NCBI RefSeq assembly: GCF_000012625.1
Contig: NC_007516.1
Span: forward strand, 806,001-870,000
Origin: Synechococcus sp. CC9605
GTDB taxonomy: Bacteria > Cyanobacteriota > Cyanobacteriia > PCC-6307 > Cyanobiaceae
DNA: 64,000 nt
Direction of reading: 5' to 3'
The notes beneath the pieces are model-generated. The model saw only the letters and a list, made by a program, of their open reading frames with translations, had not been told where the DNA came from and did not search any database. Below, in pieces: positions 20,037 through 27,231 of the stretch. A program made the translations under genes and the position numbers. Within the stretch, counting starts at the first letter, position 1, and each line of letters opens with the position of its first letter.

Positions 20037-21247
20037 TCTGCCGTTACAACGCCGCGAGCGAACAGGTCACCGATCAGATACAGCGATCCGGCAACAATTG
20101 GCACCGGTGTCGGCCATCCATTGCTGCTGAGCTGGTGCAGCACGGTTTCAAGGCTGTCGGCCTCCTGCAGCTGGTGCTCGAGCTGAGGCAGTTCCTGGAC
20201 GAGGGCCGACCGGCTCCAGCTCCTGTGGCTTGGCACCGGAATGATCCAGGCTTGGTCCTGCGGTTGCAGCAGCGTCTGGAGCATGGCGACAGCGTCCTTG
20301 TGGGCCTGGATTGCCAGGATCCACACCACACCATTGGCGGCATGGCTCCAGAGGCTGCGTTCTTGGGCCAGTTGCACTGCGGCCGGTGGATTGTGGGCTC
20401 CATCAAGGCGAAGCCTGTGGTCACCCCAACGCACGCTTTGCAGCCGACCGGGCCAGTGGGCTGTGGCGAAGCCCTCCTGAATCACAGCCTCAGGCAAGGT
20501 CCAGCCCAAGCCCGAGAGGGCTTGCAGGGCACCAAGGGCAACAGCGGCGTTGCTGCGCTGAATGGCGCCGGGCAAGCCCAGTTGCCAGGTTGAATCCAGG
20601 GGCTTCACCCAGTGGAGCGTGGCCTGTTGGGTCCGGCAGGTTGTCTCCAGGACGTCCCGCACTTCAGGGGTTTGGGCGCCACTGATCACGGTGGCCTGAG
20701 GCGGGATCGCTGCCGCTTTTTCAGTTGCGATGGCGGTGAGGCTGTGGCCCAGGTGCTCGCAGTGGTCCAGGCCAATGCTGGCGACGGCCACGACAGGACG
20801 GCAGGGATGGGCCGTGGTGGCATCAAGCCGTCCCCCCAGCCCCACCTCCAGCACCAGCAGCTCGCAGGCGTGACGTTGGAACTCAAACAAGGCGGCGGTC
20901 ACCAGCAGTTCAAACGGGGTGAGCCGATGCCGTTCGTTCAGCGGCTGGAGTTCCTGCAATCGGCTGCGCAGGGTTTCAATCGCAATGGGTTTCCCCTGGA
21001 TCCGGATGCGTTCGCACCAGCTCACCAGGTGAGGGGAGGTGGTGACCCCGCAGCGGAGGCCGGCGGCACAGAGGGCTGATTCCAGAAAGCTGACGATGGA
21101 TCCTTTCCCGTTGGTGCCCAGCACCTGGATCGCGGGAATCGTTCGACAGGGATGGTCGAGCTCGCGCAGGGCCGCATCCATGCGATCCAACTGCAGATCC
21201 ATGCCACGCAGATCGAAGCGCGGGATCAGATCAGAAAGATCGTCCAC
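20033..21247 (-). CDS. folC: Dihydrofolate synthase / folylpolyglutamate synthase
   Basis: Mur-ligase-family ATPase that adds glutamate to dihydropteroate and folates. The P-loop is VLGTNGKGSIVSFLESAL; also seen are TSPHLVSWCERIRI, LLVLEVGLGGRLDATTA and RLDGAHNPPAAVQL. At 404 residues it is full length. It starts one base before the argD stop region on the same strand, so the pair is likely cotranscribed. Confidence 0.95.
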   Translation of the reverse strand: MDDLSDLIPRFDLRGMDLQLDRMDAALRELDHPCRTIPAIQVLGTNGKGSIVSFLESALCAAGLRCGVTTSPHLVSWCERIRIQGKPIAIETLRSRLQELQPLNERHRLTPFELLVTAALFEFQRHACELLVLEVGLGGRLDATTAHPCRPVVAVASIGLDHCEHLGHSLTAIATEKAAAIPPQATVISGAQTPEVRDVLETTCRTQQATLHWVKPLDSTWQLGLPGAIQRSNAAVALGALQALSGLGWTLPEAVIQEGFATAHWPGRLQSVRWGDHRLRLDGAHNPPAAVQLAQERSLWSHAANGVVWILAIQAHKDAVAMLQTLLQPQDQAWIIPVPSHRSWSRSALVQELPQLEHQLQEADSLETVLHQLSSNGWPTPVPIVAGSLYLIGDLFARGVVTAE

Positions 21248-22429
21248 TCAGCTGAGGCTGGAGAGGGTTGTCGCCAGACGGCGCAGTAGTTCGCGCACCT
21301 CGCGCTTGTTGATGGTCAGTGGGGGCACCATGCGCAGCACCGAGGGGCCGGCCGCCACCAGCAGCAGGCCGTGATCGATGGCGGCTTTCGCCAGCGCGGG
21401 TGCCGTCCAACTGCTGCCTTCCCGGATCACGATGCCCTGCAGCAGGCCCCAGCCGCGCACGCCTTGCAGGTGCTCGGGGAAACAGTTCACCAGCTCCTGG
21501 AGCCCATCGCGCAGTTGTTCACCGCGGGCTGTGACGTTGGTCAGCAGGCCGCGGCGTTCGATCTCTGTGGCCACCGTCAACCCCGCCCGGCAGGCAAAGG
21601 GATTGCCGCCGAAGGTGCTGGCGTGGTCGCCGGGTTCAAACACATCGGCTGATGCGTTCACCAGCAAGGCGCCAATGGCATGACCACCGCCCAGGCCCTT
21701 GGCCAGGGTGAAGGCGTCAGGGGTGATGCCCAGCTGCTCATAGCCCCAGAGGCGTCCACTCCGCCCCATGCCCACCTGCACCTCATCAAGGATCAGCAGG
21801 ATGTTTCGCTCGGTGCAGATCTCGCGCAGGCGTGAGAAGAAAGCGCGATCTCCAGGGTTGACGCCACCCTCACCTTGCAGGGGTTCAACCAGAACGGCTG
21901 CGATCGAGGGGCCGGCCTGTTCGTAGCGGTTGATCAGGGCTTCGAGGGCCTTCAGATCGTTGTATGGGAAGTAATCAAACCCGGTGACCATGGGCTCAAA
22001 ACCCTTGTGGTACTTGGGTTGACCCGTGGCGGTGACCGCCGCGAGCGTGCGGCCATGGAAGCTGGCTGCTGCCGTGAGGATCACGGGCTGTTCGATGCCG
22101 CGCCGTAGATGGCCGTGTTTGCGCGCCAGCTTGATCGCGGCTTCATTGGCTTCGGCGCCGGAATTGCAGAAGAAGACGCTGTCGGCACAGCTGTTGTGCA
22201 CCAGCCAGCTGGCCAGCTCCTCCTGTTCCGGAATCTGATAGAGGTTGGACACGTGCTGGAGACGTCCCAGCTGATTGCGCAGAGCCCGTTGCATGGCCCT
22301 GTCGCTGTGGCCCAGGGTGCAGGTGGCAATGCCAGCAACGGCATCCAGGTAGAGCCTCCCTTGGGTGTCCTTGACCCAGCAACCCTTCCCCTTGGCCAGA
22401 GCCAAAGGGAACCGGCCGTAGGTGTTCAT
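21248..22429 (-). CDS. argD: Acetylornithine aminotransferase
   Basis: PLP enzyme of arginine synthesis. VFFCNSGAEANEAAIKLAR lies in the first third, AASFHGRTLAAVTATGQ and LILDEVQVGMGRSG are in the centre, and the PLP lysine is in FTLAKGLGGGHAIGA. The ATG at 22429 gives MNTYGRFPLALAKGKG, the normal N terminus. The frame stays open through the tRNA-Leu fragment into the island (to 22564), but that extension is encoded by tRNA and element DNA. The start lies 13 bp past the tRNA fragment, so the original upstream DNA has been replaced by the mobile element. Confidence 0.95.
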   Translation of the reverse strand: MNTYGRFPLALAKGKGCWVKDTQGRLYLDAVAGIATCTLGHSDRAMQRALRNQLGRLQHVSNLYQIPEQEELASWLVHNSCADSVFFCNSGAEANEAAIKLARKHGHLRRGIEQPVILTAAASFHGRTLAAVTATGQPKYHKGFEPMVTGFDYFPYNDLKALEALINRYEQAGPSIAAVLVEPLQGEGGVNPGDRAFFSRLREICTERNILLILDEVQVGMGRSGRLWGYEQLGITPDAFTLAKGLGGGHAIGALLVNASADVFEPGDHASTFGGNPFACRAGLTVATEIERRGLLTNVTARGEQLRDGLQELVNCFPEHLQGVRGWGLLQGIVIREGSSWTAPALAKAAIDHGLLLVAAGPSVLRMVPPLTINKREVRELLRRLATTLSSLS

Positions 22430-22442
22430 CACAGCGGAGGGA

Positions 22443-22486
22443 TGGGAGCCGGGGGACTTGAACCCCCAAGACCAGTGGCCGGCTGA
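22443..22486 (-). pseudogene. 3' half of a tRNA-Leu(CAA) split by the island
   Basis: On the minus strand this reads TCAGC (3' anticodon stem), a long class II variable arm (CGGCCACTGGTC), the T-arm GGGGGTTCAAGTCCCCC and the acceptor GGCTCCC with A73. No D-arm or matching 5' acceptor is adjacent; these lie 8.7 kb away at 31160-31198. Confidence 0.88.
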
Positions 22487-22500
22487 TTTTGAATCAGCTG
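22487..22500 (-). repeat. Attachment-site core, argD side
   Basis: Minus-strand CAGCTGATTCAAAA is the anticodon arm of the split tRNA-Leu. It matches the copy at 31160-31173 except for one base (T versus C in the anticodon loop, position 32). Confidence 0.8.
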
Positions 22501-22660
22501 ACGTTCCCTTGGTGACAGCGTTCTCACCGCTCTTGTCTTCCAAGGTGGTCATTCCGTCTTCCAAGACCTAGATCCATTCTGAATCCACGACTCCCCCTAC
22601 TGCATCTGGTTGTCACCCAACGGTGATCCTGGCTAGTACAGATGTACTTGCATAGGGCTC

Positions 22661-22909
22661 ATGAGGGAGGGATGGCTGATTGATCGGGACGGCTGCTGGA
22701 TCTGGCGGTTCCACCGTGATGAGAAGGCGTGGATCCGAGATCCCAAGATCTTCATCGACAGGGGGCGTCAGATGCCTGATGGCCCTCCTTTGCTGAAGGA
22801 GCGTCGGTATCTGCGGAAGGACGCAGCGGAGCAGTTCTGGAAGTCCCTTCAAACGCAGGGATGGGAACCTCTGAAGGAACCTGCTTGGGGCGCTGCTGCT
22901 GACGTTTAA
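22661..22909 (+). CDS. DUF1651 domain protein
   Basis: 82 residues with the marine-picocyanobacterial DUF1651 pattern: GWLIDRDGCWIWRFHRDEK, then WIRDPKIFIDRGRQMPDGPP, then an arginine-rich LLKERRYLRKDAAEQFW. The function is unknown. Genomes of this group often carry several copies, frequently in variable regions. It is the first cargo gene from the argD end, in the opposite orientation to argD. Confidence 0.88.
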   Translation: MREGWLIDRDGCWIWRFHRDEKAWIRDPKIFIDRGRQMPDGPPLLKERRYLRKDAAEQFWKSLQTQGWEPLKEPAWGAAADV

Positions 22910-22982
22910 GACGTTCGGCAAACCGTAAGCACAAATGCTTACTAGGCGGTGTTAGACCAGTCATATCGCATGAGAGCGAGGA

Positions 22983-23016
22983 ACCCAGGAGGTCAAACAC
23001 TCCTGGGTCTTTTCTT
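22983..23016 (+). terminator. Intrinsic terminator T1 of the island array
   Basis: A 9-bp stem ACCCAGGAG/CTCCTGGGT with an 8-nt loop, followed by CTTTTCTT. It lies 74 bp after the DUF1651 stop. Confidence 0.85.
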
Positions 23017-23027
23017 GGAAAACGCTC

Positions 23028-23142
23028 ACGGCACCCACGGCAGTCCCGCCTCATCGGTGAAGGTGGTGGTCGCTTGGCGTCGTCCCGCCCAGCGGCACTT
23101 TCAGTTTCCGAAGGAGCGATAGGGATACCGCTCCTTTTTTTG
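23028..23142 (+). ncRNA. Candidate small RNA unit A
   Basis: A non-coding unit of about 115 nt beginning GCACCCACGGCA and ending in terminator T2. It shares its start, an AAGGTGGTG block, a GCGTCGTCCC block and GCGGCACT with the unit at 23831-23942 in the same order. No ORF is supported. That it is transcribed as an RNA is inferred. Confidence 0.45.
23111..23141 (+). terminator. Intrinsic terminator T2
   Basis: The 7-bp stem AGGAGCG/CGCTCCT with a 10-nt loop is followed by seven U. Confidence 0.88.
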
Positions 23143-23260
23143 TGCCTAAAAGCGGACCGACAGGAAGGGTGTTCCCGCTACCTAAATCCCAATCCAGTAA
23201 AAATCGCTGCCGCTGCTCATATGGCGGGTGCCTACAACCTCAAAAAGGTGTTGCCTCGCC

Positions 23261-23431
23261 ATGTCTTACATAGACGCCAACCACCTCAAATCAACCTTTC
23301 AGCGGGAACTTTGGAGTGAGGTGGGGACCTGGTTGCTGGAGAGGACTCAAACGCTTTGGGATGGCGGGATGCCCGATGAAGCGTCTGCCCTCTATTCAGA
23401 GTTTTCCAGGGGCCCTGCTCTGGGCGAATGA
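23261..23431 (+). CDS. Small hypothetical protein (56 aa)
   Basis: The product starts MSYIDANHLKSTFQRELW and continues as a helical, acidic region (EVGTWLLERTQTLWDGGMPD, then EASALYSEFSRG). The composition and the repeated W/L pattern look protein-like, and the ORF fills the one long gap between terminators T2 and T3. An upstream in-frame start at 23228 gives a poor Cys/Arg-rich leader, so the ATG at 23261 is preferred. The function is unknown. Confidence 0.5.
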   Translation: MSYIDANHLKSTFQRELWSEVGTWLLERTQTLWDGGMPDEASALYSEFSRGPALGE

Positions 23432-23540
23432 ACTTCTGCCCTTGAGGGGTAGTTCCGCTCATGCCCCTGTGCTCTCACTCGCCTTAGAACAGGGATGAGG
23501 TCAGAGACCGATTACGACAAACCAGGTTTCAAGGACCTTC

Positions 23541-23568
23541 AGGGGGGTGTCTGCTCACCCCCCTTTTA
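23541..23568 (+). terminator. Intrinsic terminator T3
   Basis: The 8-bp stem GGGGGGTG/CACCCCCC is followed by TTTTAAT. Confidence 0.85.
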
Positions 23569-23589
23569 ATGAGCGGTTCTACCGATGGC

Positions 23590-23682
23590 GGCGGGTTTGT
23601 AACGCGACGAACATAAAAGAGCATCATCCGTAAGGGATGAATGCGTCGAGCAGAGCAGGGGGTGGGACCTCTGCTTTTTCTT
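23590..23682 (+). repeat. Non-coding repeat unit C ending in a terminator
   Basis: The unit opens GTTTGTAACGCGACGA, contains AAGGGATGAATGCGTCGA and ends in terminator T4. It aligns with the next unit (D) over most of its length, with a gap of about 20 nt in the middle, and its second half aligns with the unit at 24010-24090. Confidence 0.65.
23650..23682 (+). terminator. Intrinsic terminator T4
   Basis: The stem GCAGAG/CTCTGC with a 13-nt loop is followed by TTTTTCTT. Confidence 0.78.
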
Positions 23683-23700
23683 GGGTTGCTGACCCCAGTA

Positions 23701-23817
23701 GCCGTTTGGTTGTAACGGCGACGACCAGTAGGTGAACCCCGCGTAATTCTTCGAATGCTTCTTCGGTGAAGGGGCAATGCGTCGAACTAAGGGGGGGTGC
23801 GACCCCTCTTTTTTTTG
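23701..23817 (+). repeat. Non-coding repeat unit D ending in a terminator
   Basis: A tandem paralogue of unit C: GGTTGTAACGGCGACGA, then AAGGGGCAATGCGTCGA, then terminator T5. No credible ORF lies in it. Confidence 0.65.
23790..23817 (+). terminator. Intrinsic terminator T5
   Basis: A G-rich stem (GGGGT/ACCCC with flanking wobble pairs) is followed by eight U. Confidence 0.8.
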
Positions 23818-23830
23818 GCAGTTCGTAAAG

Positions 23831-23942
23831 GGCACCCACGGCACCCCTGGATGTCTCAAGAGGGTGGTGCGGCTGGTACCCCCAGTGTTTTCGACGCGTT
23901 CGTCCCCTTGTTTCTGGCGGCACTCCCTGCCGCCTTTTTTAT
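23831..23942 (+). ncRNA. Candidate small RNA unit B
   Basis: It begins GCACCCACGGCA like unit A, then AGGGTGGTGCGGCTGG, GCGTTCGTCCCC and GGCGGCACT, and ends in terminator T6. It is about the same length as unit A. Transcription is inferred from the terminator and the conserved order of blocks. Confidence 0.45.
23916..23942 (+). terminator. Intrinsic terminator T6
   Basis: The stem GGCGGCA/TGCCGCC with a 5-nt loop is followed by six U. It is one of the strongest in the window. Confidence 0.9.
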
Positions 23943-24009
23943 TGCTTGCGGACAACCGAACCAGGAACGGTCGTCACTACCTGTTCTGACGGTTCTCCTG
24001 CTCCTCGGA

Positions 24010-24090
24010 GAAGAGCATCTGGTGGAGAGTGGACGGGTCGAGAGACGAGGGGACGGGACCTCTGGGGTGAGAACCCAGGGGTCTTTTTTT
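24010..24090 (+). repeat. Non-coding repeat unit E ending in a terminator
   Basis: It matches the second half of unit C: AAGAGCATC, then GTCGAGAGACGAGGGG and GGGACCTCTG, but uses a different final stem (terminator T7). From 24091 to the next gene at 24270 I see no ORF or clear structure. Confidence 0.6.
24058..24090 (+). terminator. Intrinsic terminator T7
   Basis: The 9-bp stem ACCTCTGGG/CCCAGGGGT (one G-U pair) with a 7-nt loop is followed by CTTTTTTT. Confidence 0.88.
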
Positions 24091-24269
24091 GGCACTCTGT
24101 GGAAGCGGAGCGACCCTTGAGTGAGCACCTCAGCAGCGGTTGAAGCTGAGCGGTACCGTCGTGAGCGCAGGTAGAAGGCGTTACAGAGCCAGGGTGGAAG
24201 CGGCTTAGTGAACCGGCGTGGGGGTCAGCAGTGGCGGTCTGAGCAAAGACAGGATCACCACGACTAAAG

Positions 24270-24728
24270 ATGACACAATCGCCTGTATATAAAAAAACAA
24301 TCCGCCAATACAACTCACCACCCCCTCCCAATACCTCCAGCCAAGACTTCATCACCAAGTCTGGTGTTCGCACCTCTGCACCCCTCTACGTGAATATCTC
24401 TCAGGAGACACGTAAGGAGTGGCTCAATGAGCTTCGACGACTTGCTTCTGCAACTACTGTGCGTGAAGTTACCTCTTCCTCTGGTATCTCCACTGAGACC
24501 TCTATTAACGCCGATGCAGGAATCGAAAGCTATTTGGGTCTGACCCTCGACACCCTTCGGTCTGCTGTCCTTTTTCAACGTGGTGGTATTCCCCTCGATA
24601 TGGTCATCAAGCTCCAAAGCGTCACCGGTATTGAAGCTGTGTCTGAGAAAGATATTGCGAGCGCTCTGAAAGCTCGTGTTGAAGACGTGAACAGCTTTAT
24701 CGCTGACCGCGCATTCGAGACCAAGTGA
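24270..24728 (+). CDS. Hypothetical protein (152 aa), island cargo
   Basis: I do not recognise a family. The N terminus is Pro/Ser-rich and probably flexible (RQYNSPPPPNTSSQDF), followed by a helical ETRKEWLNELRRLAS and a C-terminal helical domain (LGLTLDTLRSAVLFQRGGIP, then EKDIASALKARVEDVNSFI) that could be a small DNA- or protein-binding fold. Codon use is more AT-rich than in the core genes. Its stop overlaps the start of the next ORF as TGATG. Confidence 0.72.
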   Translation: MTQSPVYKKTIRQYNSPPPPNTSSQDFITKSGVRTSAPLYVNISQETRKEWLNELRRLASATTVREVTSSSGISTETSINADAGIESYLGLTLDTLRSAVLFQRGGIPLDMVIKLQSVTGIEAVSEKDIASALKARVEDVNSFIADRAFETK

Positions 24729-24889
24729 TGGCCCTTGGATATAATGTGCAGAAGACAAGCGTTAGCTACGAAGACAACACAGGCATTTCTGCACCTAAGC
24801 CTCACAAGAAACTAGGTCGCCATAACAAAAAAATCACTACTATCGGATGGAACCTATGGGTTCAACGACAGCCACTGGTAGTGGTCTGA
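24728..24889 (+). CDS. Small basic hypothetical protein (53 aa), coupled to the upstream gene
   Basis: The product MALGYNVQKTSVSYEDNTG is followed by a Lys/His-rich centre (PKPHKKLGRHNKK) and a hydrophobic end (IGWNLWVQRQPLVVV). The ATG overlaps the previous stop by one base, which favours a real, translationally coupled gene. The function is unknown; the basic centre would suit nucleic-acid binding. Confidence 0.5.
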   Translation: MALGYNVQKTSVSYEDNTGISAPKPHKKLGRHNKKITTIGWNLWVQRQPLVVV

Positions 24890-24984
24890 AGCCTTGTAAA
24901 GACTCTTCCAATGATCTTACTGACGAACCAATTATAGTCTGAACTAATAATGATTTTTACTAAGCTGTAGAGAGCTCTGTGTAA

Positions 24985-25152
24985 TTATTTTTCCCAGTTG
25001 ACATCTTCTATTTCTTTCTTGATGACCTTCAGCTTTTTGGTAAGCTCAATTACCTTGTCTTCATTGCCTTTTGACTTGAAATAAGACAGCCTGGTTTTTT
25101 CCCATATTTGAGCCATCAACAACTTTTCTATTGGAGTGATTGCATTGTTCAT
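24985..25152 (-). CDS. Small charged hypothetical protein (55 aa)
   Basis: The minus-strand ORF starts MNNAITPIEKLLMAQIWEK and ends in a Lys/Glu-rich helix (VIELTKKLKVIKKEIEDVNW) likely to form a coiled coil. Its ATG overlaps the stop of the upstream 96-aa gene in the ATGA arrangement, so the two form a coupled pair. AT-rich. The function is unknown. Confidence 0.58.
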   Translation of the reverse strand: MNNAITPIEKLLMAQIWEKTRLSYFKSKGNEDKVIELTKKLKVIKKEIEDVNWEK

Positions 25153-25439
25153 TGGCTTATTAAGAGGTCTCCAGTAGCAGCTGCTTTTTCAAGCCCTATT
25201 TTTTCTGCTTCAAGTTCATCACTTTCATCAGGAGAATCTATTTCGTGAATTTCTTTCAAGCTTTGTAGGTAGGTCAGGCAATGGTATCTGATCTCCATTA
25301 ACTCCTCATAACAATGATATTCACTTGCTAGTCTCCGTAAATCTTGGTCAGGTTTTATTACCGATGCTGTGAAGAGCTTTAGTGCTCTTGAGTAGGCATC
25401 TGACTCATGTGAATTCATTGCTGCGAAGTTGGCCTGCAT
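25149..25439 (-). CDS. Hypothetical protein (96 aa), helical
   Basis: Starts MQANFAAMNSHESDAYSRAL. It is predicted mostly helical from its composition (LRRLASEYHCYEELMEIRYH, then LEAEKIGLEKAAATG) and is acidic. It is the first gene of a two-gene minus-strand unit with the 55-aa protein that overlaps its stop by 4 bp. No family is recognised. A 121-bp gap separates it from the divergent ORF at 25561. Confidence 0.65.
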   Translation of the reverse strand: MQANFAAMNSHESDAYSRALKLFTASVIKPDQDLRRLASEYHCYEELMEIRYHCLTYLQSLKEIHEIDSPDESDELEAEKIGLEKAAATGDLLISQ

Positions 25440-25560
25440 TAAGGATAGATCTCATGGCTATTGGAGATAGGTGACGCCTATTACCCTTTGACAATGGTTA
25501 TCTAGGCAACAGAAATACAAGGACGTCTCGGATAAGATCTAAACTCTTTTTCTATTTATC

Positions 25561-25740
25561 ATGTCTGCGTGGGAAAGTAATTTTAAGATGATTACTGTTG
25601 ATGAGGCTCCAAAGTTAGAGGCCCTTCACACTATTAATTGGTTGAAGACAAGGTCTGAACTTCTTCTATCCAAGGAACTTGCTGAGGAGGCTCTTTCTTT
25701 AATTAATGAGTTTGATGACCCTTTAGAGGCTGTGTCCTGA
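25561..25740 (+). CDS. Small acidic hypothetical protein (59 aa)
   Basis: The product starts MSAWESNFKMITVDEAPKLE and ends SLINEFDDPLEAVS. It is helical and acidic (LLLSKELAEEALSLINEF). AT-rich codon use fits the neighbouring cargo ORFs. It is followed after 2 bp by a small membrane-protein ORF, suggesting a two-gene unit. The function is unknown. Confidence 0.5.
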   Translation: MSAWESNFKMITVDEAPKLEALHTINWLKTRSELLLSKELAEEALSLINEFDDPLEAVS

Positions 25741-25742
25741 TA

Positions 25743-25913
25743 ATGGATTGGCTTTCTGGTTTTGGATGGTCAGGGCTAATAACAGTAGCAGTGTCTGTTG
25801 TCTGGGACATCTTTTTTCCACTGAACAATCTGCTAATTGCTTGTGTCTATATAGGTTCTTTTATTGCTTGGCTCATTTTTGAAAAGCTCAACAGTAGAAC
25901 TAGAAATTTCTGA
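25743..25913 (+). CDS. Small membrane protein (56 aa)
   Basis: Two hydrophobic segments (WSGLITVAVSVVWDIFF and LLIACVYIGSFIAWLIF) are joined by a short polar turn, with a charged tail KLNSRTRNF, so it is probably a two-pass membrane protein. It starts 2 bp after the stop of the acidic 59-aa ORF. The two-gene layout of a small acidic protein plus a small membrane protein may be functional, but no family is recognised. Confidence 0.52.
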   Translation: MDWLSGFGWSGLITVAVSVVWDIFFPLNNLLIACVYIGSFIAWLIFEKLNSRTRNF

Positions 25914-26431
25914 CATAATTTTGTGAGGTCATATATCGAGGCTACAGGGACACAAACGACCCCCATGGAGTGCCTGAATTTGAAGTGTTAGACCTGCCAG
26001 GCACAAGGTTTATTGGTTCAGGGTAGATACTAACCAGCCAGAACTGCAGTGATGGCAAGGGGTCTAGCCCTCTCAGCGCTGACCTCTTATCAGCCTTGGT
26101 CTACCAATGTCACCACCACCGGCATGGAGAGGCGAGAGCACCGTCTCTCTTGTTCTTGGATCACATTCAATCCAATTTCAATCTGTTCTCTTTTCTTTTG
26201 TAGTTTCGACCGTTACATATGTTTGGGAATAATGTTATGTTGTCAGAATTAGTTCAGGCTGGGGCGGTTGCCTGAGCAGATGATAACCAGAGTAAGCTTC
26301 ACAAATCTAATCAAGTTGCGACATAGTTCTTTCGCGATTCCAGGGACGCATCTCCATTTCTCACGCACGGTGCTGACGACTTTTCAAGCCACGGTCTGTA
26401 CAAAACACAACCCTTTTCCACGACCTGAAAA
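25914..26431. other. Intergenic stretch without a supported gene (island)
   Basis: Only weak overlapping ORFs in both directions are present, with Cys/Arg/Ser-rich translations and no good start sites. A short inverted repeat GAGAG/CTCTC followed by TTGTTCTT lies near 26131-26160. I see no RNA gene. Confidence 0.5.
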
Positions 26432-26737
26432 TCAGCTTCTACGAACCCATTGTGGTGAGCCCTGAAACCATTCACCAATATCATCTTGTGACCCATTGAA
26501 ATGATCCTCGCTTGTTTGCCCTGGCAGATTCATCTGCTGCATGAAACCACCCATAGAACTCTGCTCTAGGTTTCCCTTTGCCTGGATCGATCTCGCTTTT
26601 CGCAACCAATGCCAAACAGTCGAATTCCTGTCAGCATACTTCTGGACGAGAATTCTTTCCTCAAGGCTGACCACCTCATTTTTGGATAAGCGAGTCAAGA
26701 TGTCTTGAAGTTTCAGTCTTGTCTTTGTGGTCAACAT
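26432..26737 (-). CDS. Hypothetical protein (101 aa), island cargo
   Basis: The N-terminal half is well-formed and helical (RLKLQDILTRLSKNEVVSLE, then RILVQKYADRNSTVWHWLRK), and the C-terminal half is Gln/Met/Gly-rich and likely disordered (GGFMQQMNLPGQTSEDHF). The first half looks like a conserved small-protein family of marine Synechococcus, but I cannot name it. The ATG is at 26737. Confidence 0.62.
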   Translation of the reverse strand: MLTTKTRLKLQDILTRLSKNEVVSLEERILVQKYADRNSTVWHWLRKARSIQAKGNLEQSSMGGFMQQMNLPGQTSEDHFNGSQDDIGEWFQGSPQWVRRS

Positions 26738-26870
26738 CGGAAAACATCCATTGTATAAATGCTGGCGACGCGTGAAACTTTGTCCATAAAGTTATTGGTA
26801 TCGATATAAATCTCCTCTTAGAAGTAGCAGAGATTACAGAAAGTGAGGTAAATGTTTTGTCTGATACCTA

Positions 26871-26892
26871 CAGACCATTACGGTCTTTTTCT
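26871..26892 (+). terminator. Possible weak terminator
   Basis: A short stem AGACC/GGTCT with a 5-nt loop is followed by TTTTTCTT on the plus strand. No plus-strand gene directly precedes it. Confidence 0.4.
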
Positions 26893-27190
26893 TGGTTAGG
26901 TAGACCTCCCTGCATCCGCATTGGTAGTCGGTGATGGGTTACGCCTTGCTCGGACAGGGTTACTACAGAGGAGCTTCAGACCGACACCTCTGGAGCGACG
27001 GAACCACCATCCTTCGGCTTGGCCGGTGGTTTCGTTTGCAAAAAAAAGAGCCCCTTCTCTCTCAAGCAGGGACTCCGTCTTGATCCGAGCAGCCATGCTG
27101 GCAAGTGAAAAGGAGAGGCGTGAAGTTGGGTCAGCGAGCCCTCATCCAAGCCCCATCAGCAGGCTCTGGATCTTGCAGCCAGGCATGGGA

Positions 27191-27231
27191 TATCAAAGGG
27201 TCGTTATGACGCTCAGAGTCACTTCTCACTG
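27191..27231 (+). repeat. 41-bp direct repeat, copy 1
   Basis: TATCAAAGGGTCGTTATGAC followed by GCTCAGAGTCACTTCTCACTG. Three mismatches to copy 2 at 28104; both copies keep the potential small stem TGAC/GTCA. Confidence 0.85.

Noticed and set aside
22983-24090. CRISPR array or integron attC array
   Set aside because: The units are 80-120 bp, degenerate, and end in U-run terminators; there are no short identical repeats with unique spacers, no cas genes, no integron integrase and no core GTTRRRY sites flanking ORFs.
23566-24128. Several minus- and plus-strand ORFs across the terminator array
   Set aside because: Their translations are Pro/Arg/Ser-rich and run through the hairpins and U-runs; they are shadows of the non-coding repeats.
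26049-26252. Plus-strand ORF of 67 codons in the island
   Set aside because: Cys/Ser/Arg-rich composition, no ribosome-binding site and no partner; looks random.
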